Assembly: GCA_035704495.1 (NCBI GenBank)
Contig: DASSWW010000016.1
Location: forward strand, 1-27,251
Reading direction: 5' to 3'
Origin: UBA6022 sp035704495
GTDB lineage: Bacteria > Patescibacteriota > Saccharimonadia > Saccharimonadales > Saccharimonadaceae
Length of the DNA stretch: 27,251 bases
The translations under genes and the position numbers were made by a program. Of the stretch, positions 7,288 to 15,233 are shown piece after piece; position 1 is the first letter of the stretch, and each line of letters begins with the position of its first letter. The notes below the pieces were generated by a model. It was given only the letters and a program-made list of their open reading frames with translations, did not search any database and was not told the origin of the DNA.

Positions 7288-8523
7288 TTAGCTTTGAATA
7301 TTTTGCGCCAAACCAGCGATTGGCCCCATGACACTGGCGGCAATCAACCCCACCATCGACCCCATGACTAGAATCATCACTGGTTCGATGATAGAACTAA
7401 GCCCGTCAATGGCAACATCGACTTCTTCTTCGTAAAAATCTGCCACCTTTACTAGAACGATGTCGGTTTGTCCGGTTTCTTCACCCACGGCAAGCATTTG
7501 CGCAACGATAGCAGGGAACAGGGGGTTTTTGTCGATAATCGATGACAAGGTGTCGCCATTTTTGACTGCTTCGGCGGCGTCTAGTATAGCGCTTTCGTAC
7601 ACATCATTACCGACAGCGTGGGCCGTAACTCGTAACGATTCTAATACGGCTACGCCAGCGCCCATCAATGCCGAAAAGGTGCGCGCAAAACGAGCAATCG
7701 CTAATTTTGTCACAATTGTTTTTAGACCCGGTACCTTTAAAATGACTCGATGCAGTAGGTGTCTACCCTTTGGCGTTCTGATATAACGCAGCAACAGCAT
7801 GACGCCACCGGCAAACGCGGGCAGGACGATATACCAAAAGCTGGTCATAAAGCCACTGATAGCGAGCATGCCCTGTGTCAGGGCGGGTAGTTCAGCGTCT
7901 GGGCCTCCAAGATCAGTCAATATTTTACCGATTTGCGGGATAACGAATAGCATCAAGCCAAAGAACGCACCAATCGTAATGAAAATCAGTACTACCGGGT
8001 AGGTCATAGCACTTTTAACTTTTTTACGGATGGTCGCATTTTTTTCTTGCTGCAAGGCGAGACGCTTTAAAATCTCATCCAAAATACCTGCCGCCTCGCC
8101 GGCACGAACCATGTTGACGTAGACATCGCTGAACGTGTTTGGGAATTTTGCAAGCGTATCGGCAAGCATTGATCCAGCTTCGACATCAGTAATAACCGTG
8201 CCTAACAGTTTTTTAAGCGCGGGACTTTCGGTATGATCTTCGAGTGATGTCAACGCACGCAGGAGCGGCACACCGGCGCTGACCATCGCACTTAGTTGAC
8301 GCGTGAACATTACTAAGTCATCCGACTTTACTCTCGTGCTGCCGAATAAGTTGTCTAGCGAAAACTCACTACCTGCTTTTTTAGCCGAACCCTCTTTGAT
8401 ACTGACGGGGCGCAGTCCTTGTTTTGCCAGGGTGGTGATAGCGACTGATTTGTCGCTGGCTTCGACGGTACCGCTAATCGTCTTGTCGAGTTCATTGGTT
8501 GCGATGTAAAGAAATGTTGGCAT
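7288..8523 (-). CDS. pilC: Type IV pilus inner-membrane platform protein PilC
   Basis: PilC (GspF family) is the polytopic membrane platform on which the PilB ATPase acts during pilus assembly. The 411-residue protein has the usual length and order. An N-terminal segment ends in a FTRQLSAMVSAGVPLLRALTSLE motif, followed by a first T2SSF domain and membrane segments near residues 172-195 and 220-243. A second T2SSF domain has FARTFSALMGAGVAVLESL and the GEETGQTD signature, and a last membrane segment lies near residues 380-402. It begins 5 nt after the pilB stop, so the two are co-transcribed. Confidence 0.95.
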   Translation of the reverse strand: MPTFLYIATNELDKTISGTVEASDKSVAITTLAKQGLRPVSIKEGSAKKAGSEFSLDNLFGSTRVKSDDLVMFTRQLSAMVSAGVPLLRALTSLEDHTESPALKKLLGTVITDVEAGSMLADTLAKFPNTFSDVYVNMVRAGEAAGILDEILKRLALQQEKNATIRKKVKSAMTYPVVLIFITIGAFFGLMLFVIPQIGKILTDLGGPDAELPALTQGMLAISGFMTSFWYIVLPAFAGGVMLLLRYIRTPKGRHLLHRVILKVPGLKTIVTKLAIARFARTFSALMGAGVAVLESLRVTAHAVGNDVYESAILDAAEAVKNGDTLSSIIDKNPLFPAIVAQMLAVGEETGQTDIVLVKVADFYEEEVDVAIDGLSSIIEPVMILVMGSMVGLIAASVMGPIAGLAQNIQS

Positions 8524-8528
8524 AGCGA

Positions 8529-10313
8529 TTATTCCTTGGTAACCCGCAGGACTTCTTCGATAGTCGTATTGCCGCGCAGCGCTTTCACCAGTCCGTCGGC
8601 TTGCATAGTCACCATACCTTCACTGATGGCCTGATCCTGGATTTGATTGCTGGTTGCATTACTGATGATTAGTTTTTGTATCGGAATGGTGTTGCCAAGT
8701 ACTTCGTAGATACCAATACGGCCTTTGTATCCAGTATGGCTACATTCGTCGCAGCCATCGGAAGCGGCTTTCCATAGTGCGGTAATGGTTTCGGCAGTGG
8801 TGCCAGCCGGCGTGTCGGCACCGACTTTTTGCTCGAGGGCTTGTTTTTCTAGGGTGTTAATGTAACTAAAATCTTTGTCTTTGGGTAAATTAAACAAACG
8901 AGTCACCATCGCAATTTCTTCTTTTTCTGGGACGTATTTTTGTCGACAATTCATACACAGTCGACGTACCAGACGTTGACCAACAACCGCTTTAACGGTG
9001 CTGGCAATTAGGAAAGGTTCGATACCCATGTCGAGTAAGCGGGGAAGCGTGGTCGAGGCGTTATTGGTGTGCAGAGTACTGAATACCAAGTGGCCAGTCA
9101 GGGCTGCCTGCACGCCTAGGTTAGCAGTATCACCATCACGAATCTCGCCGACCATGATAATGTTTGGGTCTTGACGTAGTAACGCACGCAGGCCCGAGGC
9201 AAACGTCATGCCAGCTTTGGCGTTAGTCTGCGTTTGGTTGACGCCAGGTATTTTGTATTCGACTGGATCTTCGATAGTAGAGATATTAACGTCCGGTGTA
9301 TTGAGCATCGTCAGGACGCTAAACAAGCTGGTCGATTTACCCGATCCGGTTGGCCCGGTGACCAAAATCATACCGTTTGGTTCGGTCATGGCTTCATTGA
9401 TAATTTCTAATGAGTGGCCCCAATAGCCCAAATCTGTCAGCGTCACAGCTTGGTTGGATTCGTCCAAAATACGCATAACGACTTTTTCGCCATCAGCGAT
9501 TGGCAATGTACTGACGCGCAGGGCGTATTGTTTGCCGGCAACTTTAATTTTAAAACGACCATCCTGTGGAACGCGACGTTCGTCGATTTTCAGGTTTGAC
9601 AAGATTTTTATACGGCTGGTGAGTGCTCCGATAACGTTGCGAGGTAAACGGTTGACCTCTTTTAGCACACCGTCAATGCGATAACGAATTTGGACGTGCT
9701 CTTCGCGGGGTTCGATATGAATATCGCTGGCGCTGGAACGGATGGCGTATTCTAACAGCAGATTGATAGTTTGGGCGATTGGTGAATCTTCGGATATGTC
9801 AGATTCAGCTGTGACTTGATTGGCATCATCCGAATCTTCTCGCTGGATATCAATTACTTCGTTTAGTTCTTCGTTGACGTCACCACGGTAGTTTTCTAGG
9901 CAAGCTAAAATGTTTTCACGGGTGGCAATATAAATTTTGGTGTTTTCGCCAATTTCTTTTTGGATAAAGCTGACCGCCTGAACGTCATCGGGATCATCCA
10001 TTGCTAGGTTCATGGTGCCGTCTTCGTCAACGGCAAACAGAATCGCGTTATACTGGCGAGCAATACGTTCAGGGATTTTGTTTAGAACATCGGCGGAAAC
10101 ATTGCGTGGATCGATTTCGATATAGGGAATGTTTGTATAGTCAGCAAAGGCTTTTACTAGTGCTTCGTTGGTAACGAGTTCTTGCTGAATAACAATGTCT
10201 TGCAAGGGGCGGCGCGAACGAGCGCCTTCTTCTTTGAGGGCGTCGATCTGCTCTTTAGTAGCCACACCACTGCGCTCGAGCAATTTTTCGATGGTGACAT
10301 CTGAAATTCGCAT
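8529..10313 (-). CDS. pilB: Type IV pilus extension ATPase PilB
   Basis: PilB is the hexameric GspE-type ATPase that powers pilus extension. From the ATG at 10313 the product is 594 residues. It has an MshEN/T2SSE N-terminal domain (about 1-140), the SSASDIHIEP block (193-202), Walker A GPTGSGKS (320-327), an aspartate box near 348, Walker B IIMVGE with IRDGDTA (about 385-397), and a zinc-binding tetracysteine made of CMNC (453-456) and CDEC (about 530). A longer frame opens at a TTG at 10340, but the ATG starts exactly at the conserved MRISD-like beginning and lies downstream of a -10 box, so I chose it. No retraction ATPase gene (pilT) is in the window. Confidence 0.95.
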   Translation of the reverse strand: MRISDVTIEKLLERSGVATKEQIDALKEEGARSRRPLQDIVIQQELVTNEALVKAFADYTNIPYIEIDPRNVSADVLNKIPERIARQYNAILFAVDEDGTMNLAMDDPDDVQAVSFIQKEIGENTKIYIATRENILACLENYRGDVNEELNEVIDIQREDSDDANQVTAESDISEDSPIAQTINLLLEYAIRSSASDIHIEPREEHVQIRYRIDGVLKEVNRLPRNVIGALTSRIKILSNLKIDERRVPQDGRFKIKVAGKQYALRVSTLPIADGEKVVMRILDESNQAVTLTDLGYWGHSLEIINEAMTEPNGMILVTGPTGSGKSTSLFSVLTMLNTPDVNISTIEDPVEYKIPGVNQTQTNAKAGMTFASGLRALLRQDPNIIMVGEIRDGDTANLGVQAALTGHLVFSTLHTNNASTTLPRLLDMGIEPFLIASTVKAVVGQRLVRRLCMNCRQKYVPEKEEIAMVTRLFNLPKDKDFSYINTLEKQALEQKVGADTPAGTTAETITALWKAASDGCDECSHTGYKGRIGIYEVLGNTIPIQKLIISNATSNQIQDQAISEGMVTMQADGLVKALRGNTTIEEVLRVTKE

Positions 10314-10326
10314 ACTGCTTACGATT

Positions 10327-10341
10327 ATTGTACGATACAAT
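10327..10341. promoter_or_regulatory. Palindrome overlapping the pilB -10 box
   Basis: ATTGTACGATACAAT is an inverted repeat with 6-nt arms and a 3-nt centre. On the minus strand its right half supplies a -10-like TACAAT ending 13 nt before the pilB ATG. The overlap of a perfect palindrome with the core promoter suggests a repressor site, but the repeat is short and could be chance. Confidence 0.35.
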
Positions 10342-10425
10342 ATCAGAAAGCGCTAGCCATTATGCACAGACTTTTGCCGACAGTATATTGACAGCTGTAT
10401 TACAGTAAATTGCAGGCCTGTATGA

Positions 10426-10434
10426 TGGTATAAT
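10426..10434 (+). promoter_or_regulatory. Extended -10 box of tsaE (leaderless)
   Basis: TGGTATAAT is a perfect extended -10 box ending 9 nt before the tsaE ATG. The start point would fall within about 3 nt of the ATG and no Shine-Dalgarno is present. The same 9-mer occurs before the PH-domain gene at 1052. Confidence 0.65.
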
Positions 10435-10443
10435 AAGTCAAAG

Positions 10444-10899
10444 ATGAGTATAGAGGTCACCAGTGAAACAGACATGCAGACATTTGGCGCCAGGTTAGGC
10501 GCTGCCTTAAAGGGCGGTGAAATTATCGAACTGGTCGGAGACGTCGGGGCAGGCAAGACGACACTAACAAAGGGAATTGCCAGCGGCCTGCGGATTGATG
10601 AAACGGTGCAAAGTCCCAGTTTTACGATTAGTCGTGTGTACGACACGCCAACCAGTTTGCGTTTGGCGCACTATGATTTTTACCGCTTGCAGGATGCGGG
10701 AATTATGGCTGACGAATTACACGAAACGTTGCATGACTTGGCGACGATTACGGTGATTGAGTGGGCGGGGATTGTAAACGGTGTACTACCGGCTGACCAT
10801 CTGACGATTAATCTGACATCACCCAGTGAAACAGTGCGACGTATTGCACTGACGGCTGGTGGCGAAAAAAGTAAAATGCTTTTGGAGCAATTATCATGA
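10444..10899 (+). CDS. tsaE: tRNA threonylcarbamoyladenosine biosynthesis ATPase TsaE
   Basis: TsaE is the P-loop ATPase of the TsaBDE complex that makes t6A37 on tRNAs reading ANN codons. The 151-residue protein matches the family length and has Walker A ELVGDVGAGKTTLTKGIASGL (about residues 30-49), then VQSPSFTISRVY, the DFYRL motif near residue 79, and a VIEWAG stretch near 104. It overlaps tsaB by 4 bp (ATGA), so the two are translationally coupled. It is divergent from pilB across 130 nt. Confidence 0.93.
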   Translation: MSIEVTSETDMQTFGARLGAALKGGEIIELVGDVGAGKTTLTKGIASGLRIDETVQSPSFTISRVYDTPTSLRLAHYDFYRLQDAGIMADELHETLHDLATITVIEWAGIVNGVLPADHLTINLTSPSETVRRIALTAGGEKSKMLLEQLS

Positions 10900-11282
10900 T
10901 TCTACTTCTCGATACCTCCACACCGATATGCAAAGTCACGTTTATAGACGGCGACCAGCGTTACGATAATCAGTGGCAAGCCGACCGCGAACTTGCCAAG
11001 GGACTATTAGGCTATCTGCAAGCGCAACTACAAGAACAGCATAAAACATTCACAGATATTTCCGGCATCGGCGTATTCCAGGGGCCAGGTAGTTTTACGG
11101 GCCTACGGATTGGCTTGACTGTCTTGAACACTATCGCTGACGCCCAACAGGTTCCGATTGTCGGTAGTACCGGTGATAACTGGCAGGTGGCGGCAATCGC
11201 TCGCCTGCAAGCTGGCGATAACGATGAAATGGTGCTACCGTTTTATGGTAGCGATGCACATATTACAACACCACGTAAATAA
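10896..11282 (+). CDS. tsaB: Short TsaB-like protein (N-terminal half only)
   Basis: TsaB is the partner of TsaD in t6A tRNA modification. This 128-residue protein has the ASKHA-type N-terminal signature: MILLLDTSTP at the start and GIGVFQGPGSFTGLRIGL around residues 56-74, the TsaB hallmark. Canonical TsaB is about 220-235 residues. Here the C-terminal lobe is missing and the protein ends soon after in a non-conserved tail. No continuing frame is visible in the next 150 nt, so it does not look like a recent frameshift. It is coupled to tsaE through an ATGA overlap. Whether a half-length TsaB still dimerises with TsaD is unclear. Confidence 0.85.
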   Translation: MILLLDTSTPICKVTFIDGDQRYDNQWQADRELAKGLLGYLQAQLQEQHKTFTDISGIGVFQGPGSFTGLRIGLTVLNTIADAQQVPIVGSTGDNWQVAAIARLQAGDNDEMVLPFYGSDAHITTPRK

Positions 11283-11284
11283 GC

Positions 11285-11314
11285 TTGCCGTCTACGTGTA
11301 AAAAGCGCTACAAT
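11285..11314 (+). promoter_or_regulatory. Probable promoter of the rny-nudix unit
   Basis: TTGCCG (11285-11290) and TACAAT (11309-11314) are spaced by 18 nt directly after tsaB. The implied leader of about 115 nt ends in GAGAAAGGA, a good Shine-Dalgarno before the ATG at 11436. The leader contains a small hairpin (GTCTA-TTAG-TAGAC, near 11322-11335) and no recognisable riboswitch. Confidence 0.45.
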
Positions 11315-11435
11315 AAAGGCAGTCTATTAGTAGACATTTGATGAAACTTTTGAAACCTCCAGCGCCGTCCTAGTTTTACTTGCTATTTATATAAACGTTG
11401 TTATTGATAGGGCTGCCTGAGAGAAAGGAATAACT

Positions 11436-12926
11436 ATGATAGAGGGAATAATTGCCGCAATTGTTGGGGCTATTCTTGGTGCCGGTGGAACGGTCGTCTA
11501 CGAAAAGCGCCGTATATCCGAGGGCAAAAATACGGTTGAAAAAGAAATCGCCCAAGCCAAAACAAAGGCCAGTGATATCGTTTTAAAAGCCAAAGATGAA
11601 GCGGTGCAGCTGGAAAACGAACGTCGCCGCGAGTGGAAGAAAACAGAAAACCGTTTGGCTGACCGCGAAATAGCGCTTGATAACAAGTTGGATCAAATCG
11701 ATAAGCGCGCTGATAATTTGCGCACACAGGAAACTGAAGTTGACGAACTAAAGACAGAGATCCGCGAGATTAGAAAACGCCAACAAGAGAAATTGGAAAA
11801 GATCGCAGGGCTGAAAAAAGCCGAAGCTGCCGATAAATTAATGCAGATGACCGAACGTGACATCAAACAAGATTTGGTTGGCTTGGTAGCTAAACTGCAA
11901 CACGATGCCGTCGAAGATGCCGAAGAACGGGCGCAGACAATCTTGGTCACCGCCATGGAACGAATGTCTAGCGAAGTGACCGCCGAACGCACCGTCACAG
12001 CAGTGAAATTAACTGACGATGAAATGAAAGGGCGCATTATCGGCAAAGAAGGTCGTAATATTCAAGCCTTGCAACGCGCAACGGGCGTCGATATTTTGGT
12101 TGATGATACACCGGGCATGATTATCCTCAGTTCATTTGATCCGATTCGCCGTCAGATTGCTCGCCTTACCCTAGAAATGCTGATGAAAGACGGTCGTATT
12201 CATCCGGCACGCATCGAAGAAGTCGTTGCAAAGGCCGAAAAAGAAATCGAAAAGCAAATTGCTCGGGCAGGTGAAGATTCAGCCCGTGAAGTTGGCGTGG
12301 TTGGTATTCCAAAAGAAATGCTGCGTCTGTTGGGTGAACTAAAATTCCGAACCAGTTATGGTCAGAATGTTTTGATGCATAGTACCGAGATGGCTCATAT
12401 GGCCGGGCTGATTGCCGAGGAAATCGGGGCTGATGTGCGTATCACCAAAATCGCGACGCTACTCCACGATGTCGGTAAAGCAGTGACGCATAAAATCGAA
12501 GGCAAACACCATCATATCGGCGCCGAACTTGCCAGCAAATATGGTATGGACGAACGTATTGTGCACGCTATTCAGGCTCACCATGATGATATCGAGGCGA
12601 CAACGCCGGAGGCATTGATTGTCCGCGTTTGCGACGCACTGTCAGCCGCACGACCAGGTGCGCGTAATATTAGCGCCGAAAACTTTGTCGAACGTATGCG
12701 CGATTTAGAAAATGTCGCCATGAGCTTTAAAGGCATCGACAAAGCCTACGCCATTAGTGCTGGTCGCGAAGTTCGCGTTATCGTGAGTCCGAAAAACGTT
12801 GACGATTTGAGTGCGATTAAAATGGCTCGTGACATCGCCACAAAAATCGAAAGCACCATGCAGTATCCAGGTACCATCAAAGTGAACGTGATTCGTGAAA
12901 CACGCGCCATCGAATTTGCGAAGTAG
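11436..12926 (+). CDS. rny: Ribonuclease Y
   Basis: RNase Y is a membrane-bound endoribonuclease that starts mRNA decay. The 496-residue protein has an N-terminal membrane anchor (about 3-22), a long charged coiled coil (about 25-180), and a KH RNA-binding domain with GRIIGKEGRNIQALQRATGVD (about 199-220). An HD domain follows, with the metal-binding pair in ATLLHDVGKAV (about 340-350), HHHIGAELA and HHDDIE. Length and order match the family. AAAGGA precedes the ATG. The Nudix gene starts 5 nt after the stop and must be co-transcribed. Confidence 0.96.
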   Translation: MIEGIIAAIVGAILGAGGTVVYEKRRISEGKNTVEKEIAQAKTKASDIVLKAKDEAVQLENERRREWKKTENRLADREIALDNKLDQIDKRADNLRTQETEVDELKTEIREIRKRQQEKLEKIAGLKKAEAADKLMQMTERDIKQDLVGLVAKLQHDAVEDAEERAQTILVTAMERMSSEVTAERTVTAVKLTDDEMKGRIIGKEGRNIQALQRATGVDILVDDTPGMIILSSFDPIRRQIARLTLEMLMKDGRIHPARIEEVVAKAEKEIEKQIARAGEDSAREVGVVGIPKEMLRLLGELKFRTSYGQNVLMHSTEMAHMAGLIAEEIGADVRITKIATLLHDVGKAVTHKIEGKHHHIGAELASKYGMDERIVHAIQAHHDDIEATTPEALIVRVCDALSAARPGARNISAENFVERMRDLENVAMSFKGIDKAYAISAGREVRVIVSPKNVDDLSAIKMARDIATKIESTMQYPGTIKVNVIRETRAIEFAK

Positions 12927-12931
12927 TAACT

Positions 12932-13417
12932 ATGGCACATTTGTATAGTGAAAAAGAAAATCAACACTGGTTGCATACTTTGCATGCCCGTCCGTCCAGC
13001 GCCGTCATTATATTAGAAGACGAGCAAGAAAGGGCGTTAATCGTCAAAGCAAATTACAAGTCGCACTGGACGTTTCCGGGTGGCGTGATTGATGCCGGCG
13101 AAACGCCAAAACAGGCTGCCGTTCGCGAAATCAAAGAAGAGGTCGGACTAACGATTGGTATCGATAGCGTACAGTTTGGCTGGATGGTGGCACGTCACAG
13201 CGCGGCAGTCGATACGTACCAATTTATTTTTAAAGCTCGTTTGCAGCCAGGTATGGCTGATCAGATAATTTTGCAAGAAAGTGAAATCGACGACTGGCAA
13301 CTGGTTAGCAAAACCGACGTACTATCGGATAATCTGAACTATGCAAAAGCAGTCGGGCTTTGGGCGCGCAACAATACCGTGGGGTATATAGAACAGACAT
13401 TTGGTGGTGGCGTCTAA
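12932..13417 (+). CDS. Nudix hydrolase
   Basis: Nudix enzymes hydrolyse nucleoside diphosphates linked to another group. The 161-residue product contains a perfect Nudix box GX5EX7REUXEEXGU, from the Gly of FPGGVIDAGE to EEVGL (about residues 51-73). The preceding WTFPGG is typical of MutT-like members. The substrate cannot be read from sequence. Its position 5 nt after rny, without an own promoter, makes a part in nucleotide clean-up or RNA metabolism plausible, but that is inference. The C-terminal tail reaches within 12 nt of the convergent membrane-protein gene. Confidence 0.9.
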   Translation: MAHLYSEKENQHWLHTLHARPSSAVIILEDEQERALIVKANYKSHWTFPGGVIDAGETPKQAAVREIKEEVGLTIGIDSVQFGWMVARHSAAVDTYQFIFKARLQPGMADQIILQESEIDDWQLVSKTDVLSDNLNYAKAVGLWARNNTVGYIEQTFGGGV

Positions 13418-13429
13418 ATTCGCTAAGAA

Positions 13430-14302
13430 CTATTTTTTTGCTCGCCCGTGACAAACGATAATAGCACCGTAGACTAAAAGGCTTATCCAAGTAACGACTG
13501 CTGTCTGAATAGTAAAGAGCAGTTCGGGGTAACTATCGCCAACAGATAAGTACCAAATACTCAATGTACATAGTAGAGCTATCGCGTGAGCAATCATAAT
13601 ACCGGTAATTGTATAAATACCAGTTGCGAATAAGCGGTTAGCGAGGTTCTTTCCTGTCGATATCATACGGTATGCGATGGCAAAAAATATCGCCGGCAGT
13701 ATAGCGGCGACGACAACTCTCGAGTCTGTTAGTAGATTTATAATATCTTGATCTCCTAGGTATTGGCCGATAGTATGTTTCGTTCCCAAGATAGCAGTCA
13801 GGACAAATGAAACGCTAGCGATAGCTAAAAATACTACTTGTAATCGCCGGTCGATAGCCACTTGTCCGGTTGGTCTATTCGGCCATATGACGAAACCGAT
13901 ATAAACAATGAGTGTCACGAGTAGCGGTATAATCACATTCCAGTGCGCTGGCCATTCGCTGAATAAGGTGCTTGAACTCATAATCCAGCGGCTCAGCAAA
14001 GCAGCCCATATCAGTACCAAGAATCCCATAAAAGCAAATAGGCTTGCTTTAAATAGGCGATTCAGGCGAGAGATACTTTTATTGATAGTCAGATAAGCGA
14101 TTGCAAACAAAATGATAGGAAATATAATTTCACTCATTGCCGCAACTGAAAATTCGCTAAAGCGCATACCATTTGGATATACGCGTACAAGCAGGCTTAT
14201 CCAGTATGTGGCGGTAATGACATATACAATCAGGCTGACACTAAGGAAAGTGAATTGCACTTTTTCTGACAAGATTGGCAAATTATTTTTTGTTTTTGGC
14301 AT
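13430..14302 (-). CDS. Polytopic membrane protein with internal duplication
   Basis: This 290-residue protein has about eight hydrophobic segments and no family I can name. Its two halves (about residues 15-145 and 150-285) look like copies of a four-helix unit. The second helix of each carries a FAIAY motif followed by a polar stretch and NRLF: FAIAYLTINKSISRLNRLF in the first half, FAIAYRMISTGKNLANRLF in the second. Each half ends in a segment with VYIGFVIW or VYGAIIVC. AAAAGGA precedes the ATG. It is last in a minus-strand group after the DUF4396 gene and the 60-aa gene. A transport or sensing role is possible but unsupported. Confidence 0.8.
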   Translation of the reverse strand: MPKTKNNLPILSEKVQFTFLSVSLIVYVITATYWISLLVRVYPNGMRFSEFSVAAMSEIIFPIILFAIAYLTINKSISRLNRLFKASLFAFMGFLVLIWAALLSRWIMSSSTLFSEWPAHWNVIIPLLVTLIVYIGFVIWPNRPTGQVAIDRRLQVVFLAIASVSFVLTAILGTKHTIGQYLGDQDIINLLTDSRVVVAAILPAIFFAIAYRMISTGKNLANRLFATGIYTITGIMIAHAIALLCTLSIWYLSVGDSYPELLFTIQTAVVTWISLLVYGAIIVCHGRAKK

Positions 14303-14356
14303 TATGTATCCTTTTCAGATTGATGGTTTGATTATTGCACGTTGTCTTATAAAATG

Positions 14357-14539
14357 CTAATACCAAGTTGAGTCGTCTGACCTGTGTTTCATTTGCTCAT
14401 GTTTCGTTTCGTCTTGTTGAGTAATCTGATAGTGCTCTGCGTTAGTTCGTGGTTTATCAAACGTGGTTGCCGCGACAGACACTAGCAGTCCACCCATAAA
14501 AAATCCTATCAAACCTGCAAGTAGTACTTTGGTATCCAT
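14357..14539 (-). CDS. Small membrane-anchored protein
   Basis: The 60-residue product has one N-terminal hydrophobic segment (about residues 5-25) containing the glycine motif GFFMGG. A short hydrophilic, histidine- and glutamine-containing tail follows. It could be a bitopic protein or a lipid-free anchored tail facing outward. AAAGGAG lies 6 nt before the ATG, which supports translation. It sits between the DUF4396 gene and the duplicated membrane protein on the same strand. The family and function are not recognised. Confidence 0.65.
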   Translation of the reverse strand: MDTKVLLAGLIGFFMGGLLVSVAATTFDKPRTNAEHYQITQQDETKHEQMKHRSDDSTWY

Positions 14540-14585
14540 TGTTATTCTCCTTTAAAATCAATTAATTAGATGTCTCGTATGGGCT

Positions 14586-15065
14586 TTAATGCCTGTGGTG
14601 ATCGTGGTGTTCGTGCCCTTCGTGGTATTTCATAACGAGGGCGTGGCCTTTGTTTCGCTTTAGCAAATATTTATTAACGGGGTAGGCGGCAAAAAAGGCG
14701 ACCACTAAACTAGCGGGCATTGCAATCCAAAATATAGGATTGACCAGACCTGCGCCCATCGCCCCCGGTATTAGTGCCATGATTGTATTATCAACGATTT
14801 CCATGGTAGCAATTGATAGCGTATCAGCCGCAAAGACAATTGAAAGAGCTGTAAAAAATGCCACACCCGCCTTTAGCAGTGGAATTGTCGACAGTGCAAA
14901 GCCAAAGATAAAGGCTAACGTGACGGCAATTACTATCGTCATACCTATACTCAACCCCAGTGCTGTGCCGATAACCAGCCCGGTGATTTCACCCAGTGCA
15001 CAGCCTGTTAAACAGTGCAGTGTTGCACTTTTTGCCATTTGATTTAATGTATTTTCACTGTCCAT
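14586..15065 (-). CDS. DUF4396 membrane protein with histidine-rich tail
   Basis: The 159-residue protein matches the DUF4396 pattern: a first helix with ATLHCLTGCALGEITGLVIG, a later helix with DTLSIATMEIVDN, and a final helix with PVNKYLLKRNKGHALV, about five membrane segments in all. The C-terminus is very histidine-rich (YHEGHEHHDHHRH), and with the His-Cys-Cys motif in helix 1 this suggests metal binding. The family has no established function. A strong AAGGAGG lies before the ATG. The gene is divergent from the Clp-like AAA+ gene. A link to metal handling is inference from the histidines. Confidence 0.88.
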   Translation of the reverse strand: MDSENTLNQMAKSATLHCLTGCALGEITGLVIGTALGLSIGMTIVIAVTLAFIFGFALSTIPLLKAGVAFFTALSIVFAADTLSIATMEIVDNTIMALIPGAMGAGLVNPIFWIAMPASLVVAFFAAYPVNKYLLKRNKGHALVMKYHEGHEHHDHHRH

Positions 15066-15171
15066 TATTGGGCATCCTCCTTACGTTTTCGCGTCACTAC
15101 CTATAGTGTATACTGCGCTGATAAAATGGTCTATTTTTGTAGATATATGAGGCTAAAATATTATTTTCTAC

Positions 15172-15203
15172 TTGACACTGGTGTATAAGTTATGCAATAT
15201 ACT
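15172..15203 (+). promoter_or_regulatory. Promoter region of the Clp-type AAA+ gene
   Basis: A consensus -35 box TTGACA (15172-15177) is followed by an AT-rich -10 region. CAATAT lies at 17 nt and TATACT at 20 nt spacing. The -10 region sits inside TTATG-N9-CATAA (15190-15208), an inverted repeat that could be an operator. The resulting leader carries AGGAGGGGA before the GTG start. It is not a CIRCE element. Confidence 0.5.
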
Positions 15204-15233
15204 CATAACGACTAACTACGAGGAGGGGATGTT

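Noticed and set aside
10314..10340. Longer pilB frame starting at TTG 10340
   Set aside because: It adds nine residues that do not look like the conserved PilB start and would place the start codon upstream of or inside the -10 region. The ATG at 10313 is better.
10388..10393. TTGACA as the -35 box of tsaE
   Set aside because: It is 35 nt from the TATAAT box, too far for a promoter. The extended -10 explains expression without it.
15172..15208. CIRCE heat-shock operator before the Clp-type gene
   Set aside because: The inverted repeat there is TTATG-N9-CATAA, not TTAGCACTC-N9-GAGTGCTAA.
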